From the NCBI RefSeq assembly GCF_001005085.2, contig NZ_LBMU02000011.1:57073-121072 (forward strand): a stretch of 64,000 nt of DNA, read 5' to 3'. The notes beneath the pieces are model-generated. The model was not told the DNA's origin. It searched no databases and saw only the letters and a list, made by a program, of their open reading frames with translations. The stretch comes from Streptomyces humi (lineage in GTDB: Bacteria; Actinomycetota; Actinomycetes; Streptomycetales; Streptomycetaceae). Positions within the stretch are counted from its first letter, which is position 1; each line of letters starts with the position of its first letter. This document shows, in pieces, positions 8,513 to 16,701 of the stretch. A program made the translations under genes and the position numbers.

Positions 8513-9751
8513 TTACCAGGTCACGGGGAGTTCCAGCATCCCCTGGATCGTGTCGCCGGGTTTGCAGGGGATCGTCTCCGGCGGCGCGGCGAGCCGCAGG
8601 CCGGGGAGCCGCTCCCACAGGGTGCGCAGAACGATCTCCAGCTCGGTGCGGGCCAGGTTCTGGCCGAGGCACTGGTGGATGCCGAAGCCGAAGGCCACGT
8701 GGTGGCGGGCCGGGCGGTGCCAGTCGACGGTGTCGGGGTCGTCGTACACGGACTCGTCGCGGTTGATGACCGAGGTCGCGAAGAGCACGCCGTCACCCTT
8801 CCGGATCGTGGCGCCGGCCACCTCGATGTCCTCCAGGGCGACGCGCAGCAGTCCGTCCGCGATGGACAGCATCCGCATCAGCTCCTCGACGGCGGCGGGC
8901 ACCAGCGCGGGATCGGCGCGCAGTTCGGCCAGCCGCTCGGGCTGCTGGAGCAGGGTGAAGGTGCCGAGCGAGATCATGTTCGCGGTGGTCTCGTGCCCGG
9001 CGACCAGCAGGATGAGGGCGAGTGAGACGACCTCGTCGCGGTCCAGGGCGCCCTCGCGCAGCCGTTCGTGGACGAGGTCGTCGAGGACGCCGTCGCCGGG
9101 CGCCTCGTCCTTGCTCTTGCGGTCGGCCAGGTCGCCCAGGTAGGCCTCCAGCTTGTCGCGCGCGTCCAGGGAGTCCGCGGGCGCCGGGCCGCGCAGCAGC
9201 CGCCTGGACTGGGCCTCGAAGAACTCGTGGTCGGCGTACGGGACGCCGAGCAGGTCGCAGATGACCATGGACGGCACGGGCAGGGCGAAGGCGCTCACCA
9301 GGTCGGCCGGCGGCCCCTGGGCGATCATCCGGTCCAGCAGACCGTCGACGATCCGTTGGATGGCCGGCCGCATCGCGGTGGCGCGTTTGAGGGTGAAGTC
9401 CGGGATCAGCATCCGGCGCTGGATCTGGTGCTCGGGTCCGTCGAGGCCGAGCAGGGCCACCTTGCGGCGCTCCCGGGCCGCCGCGAACCGGGCGTTCGGC
9501 ATCGGGAAGTCGTCCCGGCGGCGGTCGCTGGAGAGCCGGGCGTCGGCGAGTAGCGCCCGGGCCGTGCCGTGGCCGGTGACCGCCCAGACGGTGCGGCCGT
9601 TGTAGAGCGTGACACGGGACAGCGGGGCCCCGTCGCGCAGCGGATCGTAGCCGGTGGGTGGGTGGTAGGGGCACGTGCGGTCCTGCGGCCAGGCCACGGG
9701 TTCGGCCGGCGCGGGGGTCGTGGGTTCCGTCAGGTCCGTCAGTTCGTTCAT
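8513..9751 (-). CDS. cytochrome P450, CYP105-like
   Basis: A 412-residue soluble haem monooxygenase. Motifs: I-helix AGHETT (251-256), K-helix ELMR (290-293, ExxR intact) and haem loop FGFGIHQCLG with Cys361 as thiolate ligand. The N-terminal TCPYHPPTGYDPLRDGAPL and TVWAVTGHGTARALLADARLS segments resemble CYP105 enzymes, which oxidise secondary metabolites, fatty acids and xenobiotics. ATG at 9751 follows GAGGTCTT. The ferredoxin gene lies directly downstream. No substrate-forming biosynthetic gene is adjacent, so the natural substrate is open. Confidence 0.93.
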   Translation of the reverse strand: MNELTDLTEPTTPAPAEPVAWPQDRTCPYHPPTGYDPLRDGAPLSRVTLYNGRTVWAVTGHGTARALLADARLSSDRRRDDFPMPNARFAAARERRKVALLGLDGPEHQIQRRMLIPDFTLKRATAMRPAIQRIVDGLLDRMIAQGPPADLVSAFALPVPSMVICDLLGVPYADHEFFEAQSRRLLRGPAPADSLDARDKLEAYLGDLADRKSKDEAPGDGVLDDLVHERLREGALDRDEVVSLALILLVAGHETTANMISLGTFTLLQQPERLAELRADPALVPAAVEELMRMLSIADGLLRVALEDIEVAGATIRKGDGVLFATSVINRDESVYDDPDTVDWHRPARHHVAFGFGIHQCLGQNLARTELEIVLRTLWERLPGLRLAAPPETIPCKPGDTIQGMLELPVTW

Positions 9752-9940
9752 GGAAGACCTCGCAGACGAATGTCGTACGTCGTGCCGATCTTCATTAGAT
9801 GCCCGGGGCACCTATGGGGCGACCGCAAGTTCAGCCAGATCGGTGAATCCGGTGATCTGGCCGAACCGCACCGGGTCGGGGGACGGTTCCGCGCCGAAAT
9901 TTGCTTGCCGGGACGGCGGCGCGGGCCACAGGATCTGCGC

Positions 9941-10048
9941 ATGAACACTCCTGACGCCCGTATGCCGCTGACCGCCGCGACCGCCGGTGCGGTGCGGGTC
10001 AAGCAGCAGCCGCGGCGCCCCTGGAGGCCCGAGCCCGCACGCCCGTGA
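9941..10048 (+). CDS. possible 35-residue leader ORF before the LysE-type gene
   Basis: A short frame starts with ATG 6 bases after CAGGA and ends in a TGA that overlaps the GTG start of the LysE-type transporter (GTGA). The product is Arg/Pro-rich and resembles nothing I recognise. The overlap suggests translational coupling, so it may be a leader or simply an upstream open frame. Base composition gives no decisive coding signal over so short a length. Confidence 0.3.
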   Translation: MNTPDARMPLTAATAGAVRVKQQPRRPWRPEPARP

Positions 10049-10677
10049 CGGCCGCGCTCGTCGCCGGCCTGCTCGCCGGGTACGGGATCGCCGTCCCGGT
10101 CGGCGCGGTCGGCACATACCTAGTGTCCCTCACGGCCCGCACGTCACTGCGGACCGGCGCCTGCGCCGCGCTCGGCGTCGCCAGCGCGGACGGCCTGTAC
10201 GCCCTGCTCGCCACGGTCGGCGGCGCCGCGCTGGCGGCCGCGCTGCTGCCGGTGCTCGGACCGCTGCGCTGGGTCTCGGCGCTGGTCCTGGTGGCCCTCG
10301 CGGTGCGCGGGGCGGCCGTCGCCGTGCGCCAGTACCGGGAGCGGCGCCTCGCGACCCGGGCCGAGCGGCCGGTACCCGGCCCTGGACGGGCGTATCTCGG
10401 GCTCCTCGGGATCACTCTGCTCAACCCCACCACGGTGATCTACTTCGCGGCCCTGGTGGTCGGCACCCGTTCGGCCGCCGCGGTACGGCCGCTCGAACAG
10501 GGCCTGTTCGTCCTCGCGGCCTTCGCCGCGTCGGCGAGCTGGCAGCTGCTGCTGGCGGGCGGCGGGGCCCTCCTCGGCCGGGGGCTGACCGGGCACCGGG
10601 GGCGGCTGGTCACGGCGCTCGTGTCGAGCTGCGTGATGCTCGGCCTCGCGACCCGGGTGGTACTGGCGCCCGGCTGA
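10045..10677 (+). CDS. LysE-family amino-acid exporter
   Basis: A 210-residue inner-membrane protein with six predicted helices, the size of the LysE/RhtB family. The N-terminal PVGAVGTYLVSLTARTSL and the mid-protein ITLLNPTTVIYFAAL are family hallmarks (GP and NP motifs). It should export an amino acid or derivative; the substrate is unknown. The GTG start has no own strong ribosome site and overlaps the stop of a possible leader frame. Downstream is an F420-type reductase gene 116 bp away. Confidence 0.85.
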   Translation: MTAALVAGLLAGYGIAVPVGAVGTYLVSLTARTSLRTGACAALGVASADGLYALLATVGGAALAAALLPVLGPLRWVSALVLVALAVRGAAVAVRQYRERRLATRAERPVPGPGRAYLGLLGITLLNPTTVIYFAALVVGTRSAAAVRPLEQGLFVLAAFAASASWQLLLAGGGALLGRGLTGHRGRLVTALVSSCVMLGLATRVVLAPG

Positions 10678-10793
10678 GGAACCCGGCGCGCGCACCCGTG
10701 GCGCGCGGGGCCGGTGTCGTGCGGATGAAACCTGGGCACTCCCGGTGTTGAATCATGACGTCAAGCGACGGAAGCGACGAGGGGACGGACCTC

Positions 10794-11234
10794 ATGCCTC
10801 TTGAGGGCGAGTACGAGCCCAGCCCGACCGCCTGGGTGCGGGAGCAGGTCGAGTTGTACGAGAGCTCGGGTGGGAAGGAGGGCAACACGCTGATGGACAC
10901 GGGCCTGCCCGTCATCGTGCTGACCACCCTGGGCGCGAAGAGCGGGAAGATCCGCAAGACCCCGCTGATGCGGGTGGAGCACGACGGGAAGTACGCCGTG
11001 GTCGCCTCGCAGGGCGGCGCGCCCAAGCACCCCGTCTGGTACTTCAACGTGAAGTCCCAGCCGCATGTCGAGCTCCAGGACGGGCAGTCCAAGCAGGACA
11101 TGACCGCCCGGGAGGTCACCGGCGCGGAGAAGGCCGAGTGGTGGGAGCGCGCCGTCGCGGCGTACCCGCCGTACGCGGACTACCAGGAGAAGACGGACCG
11201 GCAGATCCCGGTGTTCGTGCTGGAGCCGCAGTAG
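10794..11234 (+). CDS. deazaflavin (F420)-dependent nitroreductase-family protein
   Basis: A 146-residue split-barrel protein of the Ddn/DUF385 family, which reduce quinones or nitro compounds with reduced F420 in actinobacteria. Signature stretches are [19 protein letters not shown] and [16 protein letters not shown] (about 37-55 and 68-83). The ATG at 10794 is chosen because GAGGGGAC lies upstream and the family starts at about this point; an in-frame ATG at 10755 would add 13 unrelated residues. It is probably monocistronic, ending at the hairpins beyond 11247. Confidence 0.9.
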   Translation: MPLEGEYEPSPTAWVREQVELYESSGGKEGNTLMDTGLPVIVLTTLGAKSGKIRKTPLMRVEHDGKYAVVASQGGAPKHPVWYFNVKSQPHVELQDGQSKQDMTAREVTGAEKAEWWERAVAAYPPYADYQEKTDRQIPVFVLEPQ

Positions 11235-11420
11235 TCGGTCCCGGTGACCCGGCTCCGTGCGGAGCCGGGCCGGGGAACTGACGGTTCCGGGAATCCTTTC
11301 CGGCCGGGGACCGTCGGAATTTAGAAAAATCTGTTTCCAGGAGGCATGATCCGGCTTCGGGCCGGGCAGCCGACTGTCAGGCCCCGCCGCGTTCCCCCGT
11401 CGCGGCGGGGCTTTCCCTTG
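11235..11420 (+). terminator. structured intergenic region ending in a terminator hairpin
   Basis: After the F420 gene come a 9-bp perfect hairpin (CCCGGCTCC/GGAGCCGGG, 11248-11269), an AT-rich island TTTAGAAAAATCTG near 11322, a TTCG-capped hairpin (11351-11366), then an 11-bp perfect stem GCCCCGCCGCG/CGCGGCGGGGC (11381-11411) with a C-rich loop and a following CTTTCCCTT. The last hairpin is a credible rightward terminator and overlaps the 3' end of the convergent CDF gene. The whole could be a small RNA. Confidence 0.6.
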
Positions 11421-12429
11421 CCTCCTGCGCCGAGCGGTCGGTGACGTCCAGGAAGACCTGGTCGGTCTCGGTGAACGCCTCGGCGAGCGATCCCTTGATG
11501 CGCACCAGGACGTCCTCCACCCGCTCGCTGTCCAGCCCCGGCATCAGGTCGATCCGGGCCGCGACCAGGGTGGAGTCCAGGCCCAGTTGCATGGTGAAGA
11601 GGGCTTCCACGGTGTCGATCTCGGGCTCCCCCTCCAGTTGTTCCCTGATCCGGTCGCTCAGCTCCGGGTCGGCCGCCTCGCCGATCAGCCGGGCGCGGGC
11701 GTCGGCGCCGAGCCGGTAGGCCACGTACACCAGCAGGACTCCGATGGCCAGCGAGGCCGAGGCCTCCCAGGCGACCTGTCCGGTGACCATGTGCAGGACC
11801 ATGCCGACGATCGCCAGGAGGACGCCGATCACCGCGGTGCCGTCCTCGGCGACCACCGTGCGCAGCGCCGGGTCGCTCAGTCCGCGGTCCTCCCGGCGGG
11901 CCTGGTGCAGGGCCCGGATCAGGGACGCGCCCTCGGCGAGCAGCGCGACACCGAGCACGACCAGTCCCGCCACATAGCCGCTCAGCTTCTCGTCGGCGCC
12001 GTCGCGCAGCGCCTCGACGCCCTGGAAGACGGAGAAGCAGCCGCCCATGACGAAGATCCCGACGGCCGCGAGCAGGGACCAGAAGAAGCGCTCCTTGCCG
12101 TAGCCGAAGGGGTGCCGGGCGTCGGGCGGACGGCGGCTGCGCCGGAGGGCGGCCAGCAGGAACACCTCGTTGAGGCTGTCGGCGACGGAGTGCGCGGCCT
12201 CCGAGAGCAGCGCGGGCGAGCCGGCGACGACCCCGCCCACGGCCTTGGCGGCGGCGATCACCAGGTTCGCGGCGAGCGCCACGAACACCGTCAGGCGCGT
12301 CCTCCGGTCGGACGCCGGCTGCTCCTTCGACGCCTCCTGCCGGCTCGACTTCTCCTGCTGGCTCGACATCTCCTGCCGGCTCGACGGATCCCGCTGATTC
12401 GAATGTTCTTTCGACGAAGTCCCACTCAC
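11377..12429 (-). CDS. cation diffusion facilitator (CDF) transporter
   Basis: A 350-residue membrane protein. After a hydrophilic N-terminus come helices starting LTVFVALAANLVIAAAK, with the metal-site pairs HSVADSLNE (helix 2) and EDGTAVIGV (helix 5), and a C-terminal cytosolic ferredoxin-like domain from about residue 245. CDF proteins export Zn, Mn, Co or Fe by proton antiport; metal choice cannot be read here. Residues about 8-33 are a low-complexity run of SSRQE/SSQQE encoded by an 18-bp near-repeat at 12339-12393. The GTG start at 12429 is tentative: no strong ribosome site is visible. Confidence 0.87.
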   Translation of the reverse strand: MSGTSSKEHSNQRDPSSRQEMSSQQEKSSRQEASKEQPASDRRTRLTVFVALAANLVIAAAKAVGGVVAGSPALLSEAAHSVADSLNEVFLLAALRRSRRPPDARHPFGYGKERFFWSLLAAVGIFVMGGCFSVFQGVEALRDGADEKLSGYVAGLVVLGVALLAEGASLIRALHQARREDRGLSDPALRTVVAEDGTAVIGVLLAIVGMVLHMVTGQVAWEASASLAIGVLLVYVAYRLGADARARLIGEAADPELSDRIREQLEGEPEIDTVEALFTMQLGLDSTLVAARIDLMPGLDSERVEDVLVRIKGSLAEAFTETDQVFLDVTDRSAQEARESPAATGERGGA

Positions 12430-12555
12430 GACCGCCGACTGCCCCGGTGGGGGCTGATCACACCGAGCGGGCGGTGGAAAACGGGCCACAACGGGGAACG
12501 CGACCCAACGGGCTCATTTCAGCCCTCGCCACACCCCGCCGGCAAGGAGGATTCA

Positions 12556-13569
12556 ATGAGCGGTGACGGCAACAGCTCGCTCGGGCACAAGGCGTTCTCC
12601 CGGTCCCGCAGTCACTTCGCGGACCGGATCACCGCGGACGGCCGGGACGGCTGGCCGGTGGCGGCCGGACGCTACCGGCTGGTGGTCAGCCGCGCCTGCC
12701 CATGGGCAAGCCGGTCCCTGGTGGTACGGCGGCTGCTCGGTCTCGAGGACGCCCTCTCGCTCGCCGTCGCCGACCCGATCCAGGACGACCGCAGCTGGCG
12801 TTTCACCCTCGACCCGGACGGCCGTGACCCGGTGCTCGGCATCCGGTACCTCAGCGAGGCCTACGACCGGCGGGAGACCGGCTACCCGGGCGGGGTGAGC
12901 GTGCCGGCGGTCGTGGACGTACCGAGCGGACAGCTGGTCACCAACGACTACCAGCGGCTGACCCTGGACCTGGCCACCGAGTGGACGGCACTGCACCGGC
13001 CGGGGGCGCCCGACCTGTACCCGGAGAAGCACCGGGACGAGATCGACACGGTGATGGCGGAGGTGTACGAGGACGTCAACAACGGCGTGTACCGGGCCGG
13101 GTTCGCGAACGGACAGCAGGCCTACGAGGAGGCGTGCGCGGGGGTGTTCCGGCGGCTCGAAGTGCTGGCCGGGCGGCTGGCCGGACAGCGCTACCTGGTC
13201 GGGGACACCCTCACGGAGGCCGATGTCCGGCTGTTCACCACGCTGGTACGGTTCGACGCCGTCTACCACGGCCACTTCAAGTGCAACCGCTGGAAGCTGG
13301 CTGAGCAGCCGGTGCTCTGGGCGTACGCGAGGGACCTCTACCAGACGCCGGGGTTCGGTGACACCGTCGACTTCGACCACATCAAACGGCACTACTACCA
13401 GGTCCACACCGGGATCAACCCGACCCGTGTCGTGCCGCTCGGCCCGGACACCGCCGGGTGGCTGACGCCCCATCACCGGGAGGAGCTCGGGGGCCGGCCC
13501 TTCGGGGACGGCACGCCGCCCGGCCCGGTGCCGGCGGGCGAGGAGATCCCGGTCGCGGGACGGCCCTGA
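12556..13569 (+). CDS. glutathione S-transferase family protein, glutathionyl-hydroquinone reductase-like
   Basis: A 337-residue soluble protein of the ECM4/YqjG type. The catalytic cysteine motif is RACPWASR (about 51-58), the counterpart of CPWAHR in glutathionyl-hydroquinone reductases, followed by the family strand GVSVPAVVDVPSG and a helical C-terminal domain with YLVGDTLTEADVRLF. Actinobacteria lack glutathione and use mycothiol, so the thiol cofactor probably differs. AAGGAGG lies 7 bases before the ATG, a near-perfect site. A DUF4235 gene follows 16 bp later, probably in the same unit. Confidence 0.9.
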   Translation: MSGDGNSSLGHKAFSRSRSHFADRITADGRDGWPVAAGRYRLVVSRACPWASRSLVVRRLLGLEDALSLAVADPIQDDRSWRFTLDPDGRDPVLGIRYLSEAYDRRETGYPGGVSVPAVVDVPSGQLVTNDYQRLTLDLATEWTALHRPGAPDLYPEKHRDEIDTVMAEVYEDVNNGVYRAGFANGQQAYEEACAGVFRRLEVLAGRLAGQRYLVGDTLTEADVRLFTTLVRFDAVYHGHFKCNRWKLAEQPVLWAYARDLYQTPGFGDTVDFDHIKRHYYQVHTGINPTRVVPLGPDTAGWLTPHHREELGGRPFGDGTPPGPVPAGEEIPVAGRP

Positions 13570-13585
13570 CAACGCGGAGGCAGGC

Positions 13586-13891
13586 ATGGCCAGGAGCAGG
13601 AAGAAGCTGAAACTCCCCCTCGTCTACGCCCCGCTCGGCTTCGTGCTGAGCTGGGCCGGCGGGGCGCTGGGCGCGTTGGTCTTCCGGCGCACCTGGATGG
13701 CGGTGCGCGGCGAGGCGGACGCGCCGGACGCCCTGGACCGGGACCGCGGCTGGGGCGAGGTGCTGCTGGCCGCCGCGGTCCAGGGCGCCGTGTTCGCGGT
13801 GGTGCGCAGTGCCGTGGACCGGACCGGCGCGACGGCCATCGAGCGCTCCACGGGTGTGTGGCCGACGGCCGGCAAGGGCGGCCGGGACTGA
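13586..13891 (+). CDS. DUF4235 small membrane protein
   Basis: A 101-residue protein with two hydrophobic stretches (PLGFVLSWAGGALGALVFRR and VLLAAAVQGAVFAVVRSAVD) separated by a charged loop, the pattern of actinobacterial DUF4235. GGAGG lies 7 bases upstream of the ATG. It follows the GST-like gene by 16 bp and converges with a VOC gene whose stop is 6 bp away. Function unknown; these proteins are often stress-induced integral membrane proteins. Confidence 0.85.
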   Translation: MARSRKKLKLPLVYAPLGFVLSWAGGALGALVFRRTWMAVRGEADAPDALDRDRGWGEVLLAAAVQGAVFAVVRSAVDRTGATAIERSTGVWPTAGKGGRD

Positions 13892-13897
13892 GCGGGT

Positions 13898-14290
13898 TCA
13901 GCCCTGCTTGGGTGCGGTGGGCGGCACCAGGCGCAGGGTGAAGGAGTGTCCGGCCGGGTCGGCGTAACCGCGTTCCTCGTACGGCCCGGCCGCGTCCTTC
14001 GTCTCGATGGGGCGGCCGCCCAGACCGACCACCCGGAGCTCGGCCTCGTCCAGGTCCTTGACGAGGAAGTCGAGATGCGCCTGGAGCGAGTTCTCCGGCC
14101 GCGGCCAGCTCGGCGGGGTCGCGTTGACGTCACGCCGGAACGCGATCCGAAAGCCGTCGGCGGCCCGGATCTCGACCAGGTTGGCCGAGGCCTCACCGTC
14201 CTCGGCGTCCAGGAACTCCCGGTAGAACTCGGCGAGTTTCTCGGGTTCGGCGCAGTCGAGCACTACGACGGCCGCGGTCACCAGTGCCAT
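13898..14290 (-). CDS. VOC (glyoxalase/bleomycin-resistance) family protein
   Basis: A 130-residue protein with two beta-alpha-beta-beta-beta halves: AVVVLDCAEPEKLAEFYREFL at the N-terminus (first 20 residues of the half shown) and LDFLVKDLDEAELRVV in the middle, ending ADPAGHSFTLRLV. This is the vicinal-oxygen-chelate fold of glyoxalases, dioxygenases and antibiotic-binding proteins. GGGAGG precedes the ATG. Metal ligands are not secure, so it may be a binding protein rather than an enzyme. Confidence 0.87.
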   Translation of the reverse strand: MALVTAAVVVLDCAEPEKLAEFYREFLDAEDGEASANLVEIRAADGFRIAFRRDVNATPPSWPRPENSLQAHLDFLVKDLDEAELRVVGLGGRPIETKDAAGPYEERGYADPAGHSFTLRLVPPTAPKQG

Positions 14291-14352
14291 GTTTCCTCCC
14301 TGGACGGGTCCTTGAGGTGTCCTTGGAGTGCGGATGTCCCCGCCCGCCGGTT

Positions 14353-15066
14353 TCAGTCCCCGGCGCGGATCTCCGCGAGCCGGGTGGCGGCCGCGGTCAG
14401 CAGGAGGTCGAGGGCGGCCGGGTAGGAGCTGCCGCGCATCGAGGCCACCAGGTGGCGGGCGGTGGCCGCGATGTGCGGGTGGGTGGCGGCGGACAGGCCC
14501 GCGTAGGTCGTCCGCCAGACGTCCGCCTCGGCGTCGCGGGCGGGCCGGGGCAGGGCGGTGTTCGCGGAGTCGAGGGCGCCGTAGGCGAGGGCCTGGTCGA
14601 CGAAGGCGTGGTACACGCGCACGGCCTCGGCGTCCGGGAACCCGGCCCCGCGCAGCACGCCGAGGATGGTCTCCACGGCCTGGATCTCGTACGTCCGCCC
14701 GGTCACCCGGTGGGCGCTCAGCACCGCCGCCCGGGGGTGCGCGAGGGCGCCGGCGTGCATCCGCAGCCCCAGGTCGCGCAGGTCGGCGCGCCAGTGACCG
14801 GTGGGCCGCCAGGCCCGCAGGGTGCGCCCAATCAGCTCGTCGGCGATGGCCAGCATCAGGTCGTCGGTGTGCCGGAAGTAGCGGTAGAGGGAGCTGGGGT
14901 CGGCGCCCAGGGCGCGGCCCAGCCGGCGCACGGACAGCGCCTCGGCGCCGTGCTCCTCGATCAGCCGGAGCGCGGTCTCGACGATCAGCTCCTCGGAGAG
15001 GACCACGCCCTCCTTGGTGGGGCGCCGGCGCCGGCGGGCGGCGGCCGGGACGACGCGTTCGCTCAT
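14353..15066 (-). CDS. TetR/AcrR-family regulator
   Basis: A 237-residue regulator with an Arg-rich N-terminus, a TetR helix-turn-helix (LIVETALRLIEEHGAEAL, then SVRRLGRALGADPSSLYRYF) and a TetR_C ligand domain. The start at 15066 has GGAG upstream; an ATG at 15138 in frame would run through the operator. It is divergent from an APC-type permease and amidohydrolase, with ACGGTGT/ACACCGT inverted sites in the 129-bp gap, so it probably represses that pair and itself. Confidence 0.88.
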   Translation of the reverse strand: MSERVVPAAARRRRRPTKEGVVLSEELIVETALRLIEEHGAEALSVRRLGRALGADPSSLYRYFRHTDDLMLAIADELIGRTLRAWRPTGHWRADLRDLGLRMHAGALAHPRAAVLSAHRVTGRTYEIQAVETILGVLRGAGFPDAEAVRVYHAFVDQALAYGALDSANTALPRPARDAEADVWRTTYAGLSAATHPHIAATARHLVASMRGSSYPAALDLLLTAAATRLAEIRAGD

Positions 15067-15078
15067 GAGGACTCCTCC

Positions 15079-15109
15079 ACGGTGTGCGGGCACCTTATGA
15101 CAACACCGT
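15079..15109. promoter_or_regulatory. spaced inverted repeat, probable TetR operator
   Basis: ACGGTGT at 15079-15085 and its exact reverse complement ACACCGT at 15103-15109 lie between the divergent TetR and permease genes, just upstream of the TetR ribosome site. Wide spacing (17 bp) is larger than typical TetR half-site spacing, so two separate sites are also possible. Confidence 0.5.
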
Positions 15110-15195
15110 TGACCTGTGAAGGCCACCGGCAGTTTCATGACCGGTCACCGGGGCCGGTCGGGCCGGCCCCCAGGTGCGAGCGGAGTGTGCCGGCC

Positions 15196-16689
15196 ATGAC
15201 CGACCAGCCCTACACGGCGGACCCCCCGGAGTTGCGCAGATCCCTGTCCGTCCTGGACGGCGTGGCGGTGGCCGCGTCCAGTACGGCCGCCACCACCAGC
15301 ATCGGCATCGGCCTGGGCGTGACGGCCGGAGTGGTCGGGCTGCATCTGCCGGCCATCATGCTGCTGGCGTTCCTGCCCGTCCTGGGTATCGCGGGCGCCT
15401 ACTCACGGCTGAACCGGGTGGAGCCGAACGCGGGCAACGGCTATGTGTGGGTGGGCCGTTCGCTCAACCCCTGGCTCGGCTTCACGGTCGGCTGGGTGAA
15501 CATCGTGGCGACGGTCGCCTTCCTCGCGTACACCACCGCGGTGACCGGATCCGCGATGCTCCAGCTCGCCGGTGAGGCCGGGCTGCACCGCGTCGGCCCG
15601 CTCGCCCTCGACCCGGGTTCCACGGCGCAGACCACGGCGGTCGGCATCGTCGTCCTGGTCGCCGTCACCCTGACCGCCGTGACCGGCATCCGCACCGCCG
15701 CCCGCCTCCAGACCGGACTGCTGGTCTTCGAGTACGTGGTGCTGCTCGGGTTCTGCGGCTACGGCATCGTGGCCGGCCCGCACCCCTTCAGTCTGAGCTG
15801 GTTCGACCCGTTCGCGATCCCGTCGGCCTCCGCGCTGGCCCAGGGCCTGCTGCTCTCGGTGTTCTGCTACTGGGGCTTCGAGGCCGCGTTCAGCGTCAAC
15901 GAGGAGGTGCGCGACCCCCGGGACGCCTCCCGGGCCGGGCTGATCACCCTGGTGACGATGCTGGGGCTGTTCCTGCTGGGCTCGGTGGCGTTCCAGCGGG
16001 TGCTGTCCGAGCGGGAGCTGGCCGGGCACGGGGCCGAGGGGCTGGCGTTCTTCGGCGACCGGCTCGCCGCCCAGCCGTGGGCGGCGCTGCCGCTGGTGGC
16101 GCTGATGTTCTCGGCGGTGGCCTCGCTCCAGGCGGGGGTGATCCCGACCGCCCGTGGCATGTTCGCGATGAGCCGGGACCGTACCCTCGGGCCGGTGTGG
16201 TCCAGGGTCAGCTCCCGGTACGGCACCCCGGCGGCCGGGACCCTGCTGATCGGCGCCCTCGCCACGGCGGTCGCGGCGCTGGCACTGGTGATCCCCAGGC
16301 TGGCCGACATGATCATGGCGACGGTGAACGCGGTCGGCATCGTCGTCGCCGTGTCGTACGCGCTCACCGCGCTGGCCGCCGCGGCGCGGTTCCGCTCGCT
16401 GCTGCGGGAGGACTGGCGGCAGGGCGTACGGGCCGTGGTGCTCCCGGCGCTGAGCGCCCTGGCGCTGCTGGGCCTCGGCGGCTACCTCGGCTGGTCCTTC
16501 TACACCTCCGCCGACCACTTCGAGGTCAGCGCGGACAACGGCTGGTTCCTGCTGACCACTCCGCTGGTGATGATCGCGTCCGGCTTCGTCGCGGCCGCCT
16601 GGGCGAAGTACGTGCGCCGGTCGCCGTACTTCCGCACCGGCGAGGGCACCGACGCCGACGCGCCCCAGCTGCTCACGACCCCCAACTGA
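15196..16689 (+). CDS. APC-family amino-acid/amine permease
   Basis: A 497-residue integral membrane protein with about twelve helices. The N-terminal unwound helix motif SIGIGLGVTAG and the following LPVLGIAGAYSRLNRVEPNAG are characteristic of the APC superfamily, as is CYWGFEAAFSVNEEVRDP in the middle. It should be a proton-coupled importer of an amino acid or amine. It is followed after 12 bp by an amidohydrolase, suggesting import of an amide or N-acyl compound that is then hydrolysed. The divergent TetR is the likely controller. Confidence 0.9.
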   Translation: MTDQPYTADPPELRRSLSVLDGVAVAASSTAATTSIGIGLGVTAGVVGLHLPAIMLLAFLPVLGIAGAYSRLNRVEPNAGNGYVWVGRSLNPWLGFTVGWVNIVATVAFLAYTTAVTGSAMLQLAGEAGLHRVGPLALDPGSTAQTTAVGIVVLVAVTLTAVTGIRTAARLQTGLLVFEYVVLLGFCGYGIVAGPHPFSLSWFDPFAIPSASALAQGLLLSVFCYWGFEAAFSVNEEVRDPRDASRAGLITLVTMLGLFLLGSVAFQRVLSERELAGHGAEGLAFFGDRLAAQPWAALPLVALMFSAVASLQAGVIPTARGMFAMSRDRTLGPVWSRVSSRYGTPAAGTLLIGALATAVAALALVIPRLADMIMATVNAVGIVVAVSYALTALAAAARFRSLLREDWRQGVRAVVLPALSALALLGLGGYLGWSFYTSADHFEVSADNGWFLLTTPLVMIASGFVAAAWAKYVRRSPYFRTGEGTDADAPQLLTTPN

Positions 16690-16701
16690 GGAAAAGGAAA
16701 C

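Noticed and set aside
11346..11450. Short ORF starting ATGATCCGG after AGGAGG
   Set aside because: Ribosome site to ATG spacing is one base, and the frame runs through a terminator hairpin; product is Arg/Pro-rich only.
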